This document shows, piece by piece, positions 34,790-42,009 of a stretch of DNA of 64,000 nt (position 1 is its first letter; each line of letters begins with the position of its first letter). Under the pieces are notes generated by a model. The model had not been told where the DNA came from. It saw only the letters and a program-made list of their open reading frames with translations, and ran no database searches. This stretch comes from SG-bin7 sp964498095 (GTDB lineage: Bacteria > Bdellovibrionota > Bdellovibrionia > Bdellovibrionales > SG-bin7). The translations under genes and the position numbers were made by a program. The DNA is taken from positions 62,001 through 126,000 of the forward strand of contig CAZCFY010000002.1 of the NCBI GenBank assembly GCA_964498095.1. The letters run 5' to 3'.

Positions 34790-35449
34790 TTACCAGGCCC
34801 AAGAATAGCCGAGAAGCACAGCTAAAAAAGTTTGATCCGAGCCCACCGCTAAATCCATTCCTACGGCGGCACTCAGGGGATTAATCAAGAGATCTTCAAA
34901 GCCAAACCCCAAACGCAACTGAACGTTATCTTGATTGACGACGCTGGCAAGTCCTTGTTCGCTCTTCATGCGCGAAGAAACGCCCGCCCGCAAGAATGGG
35001 CGAAATTTCTCTGTACTCGTAAACACCCAGCGCCGATTTACTTGCAAATATCCTACCCCACCGGTGTGGATATCAAATCCTAACTCCCAGTGATTGCTCG
35101 TGTTGGAAGGCAAAAGAAAAACAAATCCAAAAAGAAAGACGAGTTCCAATTTCTCGCGGAGTTTGTCGGGATCAAAAACAAAACCTATGCGTGGCGAAAC
35201 TGATTTCTTGTACGGATAAAAGTAGGGCTGATCCTCGCGCTCCTTGGCGCGGTCGCGCAAACTTGATTCTTCCTGGCCCTTGGGTTGGGTAATTTCCATT
35301 TTTTTGAGTCGTAAGTCTTCTTCGGGCGTCGATGGCGCGACGGGTTCGGACTGAGGTGTAGTCGGTACAGTGATTGTGTCGTTGGGTGCGGCACTGACAA
35401 AAATGCCGCAAAGAAAAATTCCCAAAAAAAACATGACACAAGTTCGCAT
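34790..35449 (-). CDS. small outer-membrane protein with charged linker
   Basis: The 219-residue product has a signal peptide ending in VSA, a Pro/Thr-rich segment, a highly charged linker (about residues 45-75) and a barrel-like region with strands such as HWELGFDIHTGGVGYLQVNRR and a last strand LAVLLGYSWAW ending in tryptophan. The linker could cross the cell wall or hold the barrel near a partner. It is divergent from the outer-membrane protein at 35520. No family is recognised. Confidence 0.7.
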   Translation of the reverse strand: MRTCVMFFLGIFLCGIFVSAAPNDTITVPTTPQSEPVAPSTPEEDLRLKKMEITQPKGQEESSLRDRAKEREDQPYFYPYKKSVSPRIGFVFDPDKLREKLELVFLFGFVFLLPSNTSNHWELGFDIHTGGVGYLQVNRRWVFTSTEKFRPFLRAGVSSRMKSEQGLASVVNQDNVQLRLGFGFEDLLINPLSAAVGMDLAVGSDQTFLAVLLGYSWAW

Positions 35450-35519
35450 AGCTTTAATAATAATAATCCTAAGTCAAACTTTGAACTTATTTTTTAATTT
35501 CAGTACCTTGGAGGCTACG

Positions 35520-36674
35520 TTGGGATCTATTAAGGCGTTAATTTTGTTGAGCGCGGTTATTTCTTTGCCGCTGGTGGGTAATGGCCAGGCTCTCGTAAAT
35601 CATGCGATTCACCAGGACTATATGAGTATTCGTGCTATGGGAATGGGGAATGCGTTTACCGCTGTTTCTGACGATTATAGCACGATGTTTTACAATCCCG
35701 CAGGTCTAGCTAAACTTCAAAGCGGTACGATTAACATGTTTATCAATGGTGGGATTTCTGACAGCTTCATGTCACTTTACAATGACACGAAAAACATTAG
35801 CGGTAACACGGATACTGAAAAGACGAATAATGCGCTGGCATTAATTCAGTCAAAATATGATACCGATTATTTTAGCCGTTTAGGTTTGGGCGCGATTTGG
35901 GCGCGTCCACGCTGGGCTATCGCGATTTTACCGCTAGATTTTGAATTAAATATGTCGATTCATCAGGGCGTTGGCCCCCAAATCAACGTTGAAGGAAATC
36001 AAACAACAACGATTGCCTATGCCTATGGCCGCAAGGTGAAGTGGCACGAAAAACATGAATGGTCGTGGGGCACAACAGTAAAAGCTATGTACCGGGGTTA
36101 TGTCGCAAAAAATATGTCGGCGACCGAGTTGGCAACTAATGCGGAGTTTTTTAAGGGTAGTGACGCCAAAGAGGGTTTGGGCGTGGATGCGGATGTTTCT
36201 TTAATGTTCGAGCCCAAGTACGACAGCGGATTTATGAGCGTTGCAGCTCCTACTTTCGTATTTGCCGTGCGCAATATTGCTGACTTAGGGTTTAAACAAA
36301 ATTTACATTTATTTAACAAGGATTCCACCGAGCCACCTGCCGCCGGACGACGAATTGATATCGGTTCGAAGTGGCAATTGCCGACATGGAAGATTTTTAC
36401 CGTCCGCGGAATGGTAGACGTGCGCGATATTGGCCACAAGTATTGGAATTACATGAAAGGCCTGCACGTGGGTTTTGAATTTGATTGGAATATAGCAAGT
36501 TGGTGGCGTGGAGGTTGGCGCGTGGGATTAAACCAAGGTTACTGGACCGCAGGCTTCACCGGTAAATTTTTAACTTTTATGCTTGATTTGGCGACTTGGG
36601 GAGAAGAGGTTGGGACCTCGGAAACTCCCACGGAAAATCGCCGTTACATGTTTAACGCGAGTATTGATTTCTAA
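35520..36674 (+). CDS. FadL/PorV-like outer-membrane protein, paralogue 1
   Basis: The 384-residue product starts at a TTG at 35520, chosen because GGAGG lies 5 bases upstream and the resulting start (GSIKALILLSAVISLPLVGNGQA after Met) is an ideal signal peptide. A longer frame upstream overlaps the divergent gene. AMGMGNAFTAVSDDYSTMFYNPAGLA matches the N-terminal signature of FadL/UPF0164/PorV-like barrels. The C-terminus carries NQGYWTAG, a GEE-V-G motif and ENRRYMF, shared with two other genes in this window. The last residue is Phe. A transport or secretion-channel role is inferred from the family. Confidence 0.8.
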   Translation: MGSIKALILLSAVISLPLVGNGQALVNHAIHQDYMSIRAMGMGNAFTAVSDDYSTMFYNPAGLAKLQSGTINMFINGGISDSFMSLYNDTKNISGNTDTEKTNNALALIQSKYDTDYFSRLGLGAIWARPRWAIAILPLDFELNMSIHQGVGPQINVEGNQTTTIAYAYGRKVKWHEKHEWSWGTTVKAMYRGYVAKNMSATELATNAEFFKGSDAKEGLGVDADVSLMFEPKYDSGFMSVAAPTFVFAVRNIADLGFKQNLHLFNKDSTEPPAAGRRIDIGSKWQLPTWKIFTVRGMVDVRDIGHKYWNYMKGLHVGFEFDWNIASWWRGGWRVGLNQGYWTAGFTGKFLTFMLDLATWGEEVGTSETPTENRRYMFNASIDF

Positions 36675-36708
36675 ATCGCAGTTTAAGTTGGCGTTTGGTT
36701 ATTGGCGT

Positions 36709-37374
36709 TTAGAGTTTAATCATTACATTCAAGAAAACTGTCGGTTGCATAATATTGTGAGGCGCCCCGCCACCGACAGTACTGCTGTTGACCGCGTTAC
36801 CGCCTTCAACGCCATTTTGTAAGTTGCCGGTTCCCCCTGTAAAATTTGGACTGTAATTAACGGTGTGCGCATGCGCGGGCATTTGTTGAACCGTCAAAGT
36901 ATGCGTTTCGGCGCCAGCCACGGCACCTAGGGGCCGAGCTGTCAAACCTTGTCCAGCACCGGCTCCCGCCAGAGCGCGGCCGAGTGTTCTTGGCAACATC
37001 ATACTCTTGTGGGCGGCGAAGTCGGCGGCAGCACTTAGTCCGCGGCCAGAACTCACTGGGCACTGAGGATCAGCGCACGTGGACCACAGCAAAGTGAAAA
37101 GCGCTTGCGTGTCATTATTTGCCAGAGCCGCTCCGCTGAGCGCATCGCCAATTGTGTTGTCGTTCATTAATACCCACCCCGCATCCGCCACGTTCTTAAC
37201 GGTGAGTTTGATGTCTCCGGTTGTCCATGCTGCCGAGCCGGATGAAGTTGTATTGCTAGAGGACTGCGCCTCGGCCGTTGTAATTTTCTGCAGTTCCTTT
37301 TCGGTACAAGCGTTGTAGCTAAACGTGATACAGCCAAATAACACCACAAGCGAAAGTACTCTTTCTTTATCCAT
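36709..37374 (-). CDS. lipoprotein with phage tail-collar-like domain
   Basis: The 221-residue product has a signal peptide with lipobox YNAC. After a short Ser-rich linker comes a region resembling the tail-collar/microcystin-dependent-protein family: GWVLMNDNTIGDALSGA in the place of the usual 'GWLLCDG', a glycine-rich loop region, and the closing block ETHTLTVQQMPAHAHTV followed by GGGAPHNIMQPTVFLNVMIKL. That block is highly characteristic. Such domains form trimeric fibre tips in phages and fibre-like adhesins in predatory bacteria. The gene has a GGGGA ribosome site and no phage genes around it. A surface adhesin role is inference. Confidence 0.8.
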   Translation of the reverse strand: MDKERVLSLVVLFGCITFSYNACTEKELQKITTAEAQSSSNTTSSGSAAWTTGDIKLTVKNVADAGWVLMNDNTIGDALSGAALANNDTQALFTLLWSTCADPQCPVSSGRGLSAAADFAAHKSMMLPRTLGRALAGAGAGQGLTARPLGAVAGAETHTLTVQQMPAHAHTVNYSPNFTGGTGNLQNGVEGGNAVNSSTVGGGAPHNIMQPTVFLNVMIKL

Positions 37375-37705
37375 TTTTTCCCCCGGTTTATACGTTTTCT
37401 TATCGGCAAAATTTGTCTCCGGATTTAGCTTTCTCAGAGTGAGAATTGGGTTGGTGGTGGTGGTGGTGTGAATGGGTGGTGGTTTTGAGTTTATTTGGGC
37501 ATTGATTGGCTGCTATTATCTTCAAGATTTACAGTCGCCTTTGCAGTTTCATTCCGGCAGCTATTTTTACTTACTTACAAGTAACCCTATTTCCTAAAAG
37601 AATTCGTCGAACACTTTTTAAAAGTAGAAATTACTTTTAAATTAAACTTGATTTTCACAGTGAACATCTGTACCTTCGTTCACGTTGCATAAACAAATTC
37701 CCCTA
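37375..37705. other. intergenic region between tail-collar lipoprotein and RAYT
   Basis: No gene is credible here. It holds a small inverted repeat TTCTCA/TGAGAA near 37428, a G-rich run of GGT units at 37448-37482, and a GTGAAC/GTTCAC inverted repeat just before the transposase. The rest is AT-rich. No promoter for the transposase is clear. Confidence 0.5.
37448..37482. repeat. GGT-rich tract, possible G-quadruplex
   Basis: The tract has nine or more closely spaced GG or GGG steps with one- to six-base spacers, mostly GGT units. On the + strand it could fold into a two-layer G-quadruplex. It lies about 220 bases upstream of the transposase gene. It could also be simple slippage-generated sequence. 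Confidence 0.4.
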
Positions 37706-38410
37706 TTGAAAAAAGAAAAGTCGGAGTATGGTGGTGAGCTACTGAAAACGCGTGGTGGCCGCAAAGGGCCGCGTCCGTTGTCGACGGATTACTCTATGCA
37801 TTTGGTGTTGCGTTCATCTTTGGCCAAGGGCAACTGGTCTTTTAAAAATCCACGCAATGAAAGAGAGATTAAAAAAATAATTAAGAAATTTTCGCTAAAG
37901 AATGGCGTAAAAATAATTTCCTATGCCATTGTCGGTAACCATATTCACCTTCAAATTAAATTATCCAATCGCTATACATATAATCGATTTATCCGCGCGA
38001 TAGCGGCCGCAATTATGATGGCCGTGACGGGCGTTTGTCGATGGCGCCCGTCGAAGGAAAAATTTTGGGATCTTCGGCCTTTCTCCCGAATCGTAGAGAG
38101 CCTCCGTGCCGTGAGAAATTTGGAAAATTATATTTATCTCAACCGCATCGAAGCGGCCGGCTTCTCTCGCAGCGAAGCGCGCGAGATTTTGCGTCGAGAG
38201 GGGCGGGCGCGGCCGGCGGGGTTTGTGGAAAGGTGCCCAGGGCCGCCAGCTGGGATTGTGGAAATGGGCCACGAGCCGTCTGCTGGATTTGTGGAAAGGT
38301 GCCCAGGGCCGCCAGCTGGGATTGTGGAAATGGGCCACGAGCCGTCTGCTGGATTTGTGGAAAGGCGCTATGGGCCCACTTTGTTTGGCGGTCTCTTTGA
38401 AGTTCTTTGA
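37706..38410 (+). CDS. REP-associated tyrosine transposase (RAYT, Y1_Tnp type)
   Basis: The product has about 234 residues (241 with the TTG at 37685; start uncertain, no ribosome site). It is a single-strand DNA transposase of the IS200/IS605-like Y1 class. GGELLKTRGGRKGPRPLST, MHLVLRSSLAKGNWSF and the metal-binding HUH-type motif GNHIHLQIKL match the RAYT group. The nucleophilic tyrosine is likely in the helix NLENYIYLNRIEAAG. The last 55 residues are an in-frame tandem repeat (38222-38386). These proteins move short palindromic REP elements rather than themselves. The frame is intact. Confidence 0.85.
   Translation: MKKEKSEYGGELLKTRGGRKGPRPLSTDYSMHLVLRSSLAKGNWSFKNPRNEREIKKIIKKFSLKNGVKIISYAIVGNHIHLQIKLSNRYTYNRFIRAIAAAIMMAVTGVCRWRPSKEKFWDLRPFSRIVESLRAVRNLENYIYLNRIEAAGFSRSEAREILRREGRARPAGFVERCPGPPAGIVEMGHEPSAGFVERCPGPPAGIVEMGHEPSAGFVERRYGPTLFGGLFEVL
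38222..38386 (+). repeat. in-frame 66-base tandem repeat in the RAYT gene
   Basis: Two identical 66-base units (38222-38287 and 38288-38353) are followed by half a unit. Each encodes 22 residues made of two 11-residue parts of form (P/S)AG(F/I)VE with variable ends, so the protein tail has five 11-residue repeats. Exact identity of the two units means a recent duplication. Each unit contains a CCCAG/CTGGG inverted repeat. Confidence 0.9.
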
Positions 38411-38538
38411 AAGTCTCTTTGATTGATCTGTCTGTTGATCTCTCTGATTGGCGCTGTGATGGTCAGGCTGTTAGTCCCTTGTGATTATGATTAATCATCT
38501 GGGATTAATTATCGCGGACAAAGAAAGTCTTTGAAATT

Positions 38539-38585
38539 AAAAATTATTAAAAAAAGACCTTATTTGTCTTTTTTAAATAATTTTT
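38539..38585. repeat. 20-bp near-perfect AT-rich inverted repeat
   Basis: Arms 38539-38558 and 38566-38585 pair over 20 positions with one mismatch around a 7-base loop. The T-rich side lets it act as a terminator for the RAYT transcript. It may equally be a REP-like or mobile-element end. It is the longest hairpin I found in the window. Confidence 0.65.
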
Positions 38586-38748
38586 GATGAGGTCGGGGGG
38601 CCCGGAGCGGGTAATCTACTTATGTACGTTATTGTTGGCGCGGCCCATTTTTTCGGGATTGCTGCTGCAGATTTTAGATTAATCTCTCAAAAAAATGATT
38701 TATTTATTGATCGAGCGAGCTGATTCACCGCCGCTAGTGCTTTAGGTC

Positions 38749-38762
38749 TACCTTCGTTCACC
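38749..38762 (+). repeat. flanking motif CTACCTTCGTTCAC, copy 2
   Basis: The 12-base core ACCTTCGTTCAC also occurs at 37672-37683 immediately before the transposase frame, and an inverted copy with one change lies at 38922-38935. The three copies bracket the transposase and its downstream hairpins. Confidence 0.5.
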
Positions 38763-38829
38763 GATTGCGGCTTCTAAGATAGATACCTATGTAGAGCACC
38801 GGCCTCGACAAGCGACTGATAAAAATTCT

Positions 38830-38859
38830 AGGAGAGTTGGTATGTCTCCTGATTTTTTT
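38830..38859 (+). terminator. terminator-like hairpin
   Basis: AGGAGA and TCTCCT form a 6-bp stem with a 9-base loop, followed by GA and a run of seven T. It would end transcripts coming from the transposase side. Confidence 0.5.
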
Positions 38860-38877
38860 AGAAATAATCTCTTTGAA

Positions 38878-38907
38878 AAAAAGCCAAAGACTGTGCTTTG
38901 GCTTTTT
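38878..38907. terminator. strong bidirectional intrinsic terminator
   Basis: A perfect 12-bp stem (38878-38889 with 38896-38907) surrounds a 6-base loop. Five A on one side and five T on the other give a U-run in both directions. It lies about 30 bases past the stop of the minus-strand lipoprotein gene and ends that transcript, and could also stop readthrough from the + strand. Confidence 0.75.
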
Positions 38908-38937
38908 GGTTTTAGAACTATGTGAGCGAAGGTAGAA

Positions 38938-39651
38938 TTATTGAAGAAGAGTGATGAGGGCAGCGCCTATCGCCTGATAGTTTCCGGCATTATTATTTAT
39001 TGCCTGACCAATTTGAGTACAGACTGCAGAATTTTGATCCGTAATTACCGCACATTGACTCGAATAAAGAGTCGTAGCAGTTGCTCCAATTGCTGTTTGC
39101 TGTTGTGCGGTAGCTCCTCCCGACGCATTGGTAACGGCAGCGTTAATGTCTGCTGGGTCTGGGGTTTGTCCATTGAGAATATCTGCGAGAATATTTCCTC
39201 CTGCGGCACCACCTGCTTCAGCGACAGTTGTTCCGATTCTCGCGGCACTTGCAAAATAAATATAGCCATTGCTACCAGAAGCTACGCAATCGTTATAGAC
39301 GGCAGTTGCTACAGTGCCGCTGCTAAATGCTAACATACCCATCAAAGTCATCGCGGGATCATTAGCGCCGTTATTATCCAACATTCTCCCAACAGCATTC
39401 GAAATCCGCTGGGAGTCGAGGCCGTCGCCGATGAAGCCGGCGGCGCAACGGATAGAGTAGGACTCGGCAGATGAGTAAGATGCGACCATGGCTTTGCAGG
39501 TGGTCGCGGCGGCGGAGCGGGAAGCGACGGTGCCACCGCTAATTCGGTCCAAACATTTTTGGGCTTTGGCAATGGCGTTGGTTTCGGCGTCTTCGCAGCC
39601 GGTTAGAAATAAAGTGGCGACTCCACATACGCTCAAGAATAAATTTTTCAT
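38938..39651 (-). CDS. Ala-rich lipoprotein of unknown function
   Basis: The 237-residue product has a signal peptide with an excellent lipobox (FLTGC). The mature part is rich in Ala, Ser, Asn and Gly and carries about six further cysteines, and appears helical (KAQKCLDRISGG, ISNAVGRMLDNNGAND). No domain is recognised. The ATG at 39651 is preceded by GGAG; six more codons upstream are open but unlikely to be used. A strong terminator follows the stop. It lies between the transposase and outer-membrane protein paralogue 2. Confidence 0.75.
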   Translation of the reverse strand: MKNLFLSVCGVATLFLTGCEDAETNAIAKAQKCLDRISGGTVASRSAAATTCKAMVASYSSAESYSIRCAAGFIGDGLDSQRISNAVGRMLDNNGANDPAMTLMGMLAFSSGTVATAVYNDCVASGSNGYIYFASAARIGTTVAEAGGAAGGNILADILNGQTPDPADINAAVTNASGGATAQQQTAIGATATTLYSSQCAVITDQNSAVCTQIGQAINNNAGNYQAIGAALITLLQ

Positions 39652-39697
39652 CCGAATCTCCTGTTGCAATTCAAAATTTCAAAATAAATATGAAGTT

Positions 39698-39949
39698 CTA
39701 TATTAGACCGCGACTGCAAAAGTGTAAAGAGCCTTGAAACTGCGTTGCCGCCAAATGGCCGCCGCGACGTATAGCTGTGGCACCGTAGAACACCATCTCG
39801 TCAAATAAAACCACCTCAGCGCGCGCCAACTTAAGAATATAATAACATTTCTCCTCAACGATCGTCCAGGTGGCGGCGGCCACCTCAACCATAGGCGCGT
39901 CGAGGATGGTAAAAAAGAAGTCAAACGTCTCAAAATCGCTACGTATCAT
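39698..39949 (-). CDS. small hypothetical protein or gene remnant
   Basis: The frame encodes 83 residues with protein-like composition (for example VEVAAATWTIVEEKCYYILK and ARAEVVLFDEMVFYG). It has no signal peptide and no recognised family. A weak GGA lies before the ATG. It could be a real small gene, the remnant of a larger one, or chance. Like the decayed frame at 6666, it carries a GC-rich inverted repeat inside. Confidence 0.3.
   Translation of the reverse strand: MIRSDFETFDFFFTILDAPMVEVAAATWTIVEEKCYYILKLARAEVVLFDEMVFYGATAIRRGGHLAATQFQGSLHFCSRGLI
39868..39885. repeat. 7-bp inverted repeat AGGTGGC/GCCACCT
   Basis: The arms flank a 4-base GGCG loop. It is GC-rich in an otherwise mixed region and lies within the small minus-strand frame. 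No T-run is present. Confidence 0.5.
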
Positions 39950-39978
39950 TCCGATAATTTGAGTGAGGAGAATTCATC

Positions 39979-41160
39979 ATGAATCGTCTAAGTTTTTCTA
40001 AATTGCAAGCAGCGAAGAGGTATTTTTTTGAGGTCGATTTCGCGAGAACGAAACTAACGAAATTCATTCTTAAAATTCCCCTAATTTTACTTCTCATTGG
40101 CAACCAAGTTCTGGCCCGGGAACTTTACGAATTTTACAATGGCGTACGGCAAATGGGAATGGGCGGAGCGACGATTGCAGTGGTAAACGACGAGACAGCG
40201 CTCTTTGCTAATCCCGCGGCTCTGGGTAAACTACGCGACAGTTTTACGACAGTTGCCGATCCCGAAGTGGATTATGGCGAAATTAACTCGGAAATTGCAC
40301 CGGGCACGGGAATTCTAGATGCTTTCTCCCTGCAAGGAGTTCTTGATAAACTTAATAGCGCGAAAGACAAACACTTTCACTTAAGGGCTCAGGCTTCGCC
40401 ATCATTAGTTCTGTCGAACTTTGGAATCGGGATTTATGAAAAGTACTCGGTTGACGGTGAAGTCACGGCTTCGCCAAATGAGTTGCACTTGGATTTTCGT
40501 AACGATTTGGCGTTTGTCATTGGCTACTGTTTTCGTATTTGGGATGGGCGTATTAAATTTGGTTTTAATGCCAAGTACATTAGCCGCTTAGAAATCAGCG
40601 ACCCCACGAATACAATTTCTCCAAGTGTTACGGATTTATCGGCCAAAGACTATGCCGTCGAAGGCGCGGGAATTTCCGCAGACGTCGGCTTAATTCTTTC
40701 GGCGCCTTGGGCTTTGCTTCCAACTCTAGCGGTGGTCGCGCACGATGTTGGCGATACGGCATTTAATGCTGGCACGGGTTTTATGTACGGCACATCGTCA
40801 ACGCGGCCGCGGAAGGTTCCGCAAACAATAGATGCGGCGATCGCTTTATTTCCAATTTTGGGGCAAAGAACACGCACCACATTTACGGTTGAAGTCCGCG
40901 ACGTTACAAATGTCCTCAAGGAGCACGATGGCACGTTGATTACGGACCCTTACAAAAAGTATCACGCGGGAATTGAATTTAACATCCGCGATATGTTTTT
41001 TATTCGTGGAGGAATGAATCAGCATTATTGGACCGCAGGTCTAGAGTTTGCGTATGACCGCTTTCAGTTTCAAATAGGTACGTACGGAGAAGATATAGGA
41101 ACGGGAACCGCAAATAGAGAAGACCGTCGCTATTCGGCAAAATTTGCATATAGGTTTTAA
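39979..41160 (+). CDS. FadL/PorV-like outer-membrane protein, paralogue 2
   Basis: The 393-residue product has an unusually long, charged N-region of about 30 residues before a signal-peptide core ending in NQVLA. The start ATG has a good GAGGAGA ribosome site, so the long form is probably real. VRQMGMGGATIAVVNDETALFANPAALG matches the family N-terminal signature. The C-terminus shares MNQHYWTAG, YGEDIG and REDRRYSAKF with paralogues 1 and 3. It ends in Phe after an RF strand, as outer-membrane barrels do. Seven bases separate it from the next lipoprotein gene. Confidence 0.8.
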   Translation: MNRLSFSKLQAAKRYFFEVDFARTKLTKFILKIPLILLLIGNQVLARELYEFYNGVRQMGMGGATIAVVNDETALFANPAALGKLRDSFTTVADPEVDYGEINSEIAPGTGILDAFSLQGVLDKLNSAKDKHFHLRAQASPSLVLSNFGIGIYEKYSVDGEVTASPNELHLDFRNDLAFVIGYCFRIWDGRIKFGFNAKYISRLEISDPTNTISPSVTDLSAKDYAVEGAGISADVGLILSAPWALLPTLAVVAHDVGDTAFNAGTGFMYGTSSTRPRKVPQTIDAAIALFPILGQRTRTTFTVEVRDVTNVLKEHDGTLITDPYKKYHAGIEFNIRDMFFIRGGMNQHYWTAGLEFAYDRFQFQIGTYGEDIGTGTANREDRRYSAKFAYRF

Positions 41161-41166
41161 CAGAGA

Positions 41167-42009
41167 ATGTTGAAAAAGTTAGTTTGGCGAACAACAATTA
41201 TATTTTCCGTCGTCGTGGTGTGTACCGCGTGCAAGAATCTTTTTATCGGATTTACGGATTATAATACCGATGAAGCGAAGTACTCTCAGGCAATAACTTA
41301 TTTAAATGCGCTCGAATACGACAAGGCTATCGCCGAGATTCAAAAGACTTCGGCGACGTTTCAGGCGCGGCGGCAAACCCGGTATATTATGGCTTCGGCC
41401 TATGCGGGAAAGTGCGGACTTAATACTGTGGGCATGATTGAGTCTTTCGACAACATTGGCAGCATGCGCTTATTTCCATTTTTGGTGGGGCAATTTATCG
41501 CCAAGGGCGTAGACCATCAGACTGCGTGTCAGCAAGCCGAAATGCAATTGCGCTTGGTTTCCGAAGATCCCGACGTGCGCACTCCGAGCGAAAACTTAAT
41601 GATGGTTCTCATCGCGTTTGCTAAGACGGGAGTGATTTTAAATAAGTCCGTAGATACTAATGATGATGGCGCTATGGACGGAGGATATCTGCCGGGTGAT
41701 CATTGTGTTGATCCAACCATGGTAAGCAATTCAGACGTCAATCAACTCATAACGGCCATCACGCAAATCATTCATAGTTTGCCAAAGGTAGGAACGTCCT
41801 TTGGCAGCGCCGAGCTTGGAACATTAACAAGTGCTTGCGATGCCATGGAAGCCGTAAATCCCATTTATAATTTTTGTAATGTATTAACCGCCAGCGATGC
41901 CACGGACGAACACCGCCAGGCATTTCGGGCCGTTTTAGGATCTAATACTGGAGTTGGATTAGGAAACTGTAACGGAGGCTTAGACGTATGCGAATGCTTT
42001 CCACCATAA
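41167..42009 (+). CDS. lipoprotein with TPR-like start, between barrel paralogues
   Basis: The 280-residue product has a signal peptide with lipobox CTAC. The first part (YSQAITYLNALEYDKAIAEIQK) resembles a tetratricopeptide unit. The rest is of unknown fold and includes a short acidic DTNDDGAMDGG segment that could bind calcium, and about eight cysteines, ending in DVCECFPP. The gene overlaps the start of paralogue 3 by 22 bases. A role as lipoprotein partner of the two adjacent barrels is inferred from the tight spacing. Confidence 0.75.
   Translation: MLKKLVWRTTIIFSVVVVCTACKNLFIGFTDYNTDEAKYSQAITYLNALEYDKAIAEIQKTSATFQARRQTRYIMASAYAGKCGLNTVGMIESFDNIGSMRLFPFLVGQFIAKGVDHQTACQQAEMQLRLVSEDPDVRTPSENLMMVLIAFAKTGVILNKSVDTNDDGAMDGGYLPGDHCVDPTMVSNSDVNQLITAITQIIHSLPKVGTSFGSAELGTLTSACDAMEAVNPIYNFCNVLTASDATDEHRQAFRAVLGSNTGVGLGNCNGGLDVCECFPP

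Larger units (their letters stand above)
38411..38937. other. intergenic region with several hairpins behind the RAYT
   Basis: This 527-base region has no convincing gene. A 33-codon frame at 38622-38723 (MYVIVGAAHFFG start) is open but has no well-placed ribosome site. The region holds a long AT-rich hairpin, two terminator-like hairpins, and two copies (one inverted) of a CCTTCG(T/C)TCAC motif that also occurs just upstream of the transposase. Confidence 0.5.
39652..39978. other. gap upstream of outer-membrane protein paralogue 2
   Basis: This 327-base region contains an 83-codon minus-strand frame (listed separately), a 7-bp inverted repeat at 39868, and the GAGGAGA ribosome site for the gene at 39979. 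I see no clear promoter. Confidence 0.4.

Noticed and set aside
35370..35519. Longer N-terminus of outer-membrane protein paralogue 1
   Set aside because: The extension overlaps the divergent gene, lacks a signal at its start, and a GGAGG-TTG start with a perfect signal peptide exists at 35520.
36709..37374. Prophage or tail cluster suggested by the tail-collar domain
   Set aside because: No capsid, portal, terminase, integrase or other tail genes occur within the window, and the protein has a lipoprotein signal.
37961..38338. 125-codon minus-strand frame with HFHNPSWRPW repeats
   Set aside because: It is the antisense of the RAYT tail repeat. The + strand frame has the transposase motifs.
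38222..38386. Tandem 66-base units considered as a CRISPR array
   Set aside because: The units are contiguous without spacers, are in frame inside the transposase gene, and no cas genes are present.
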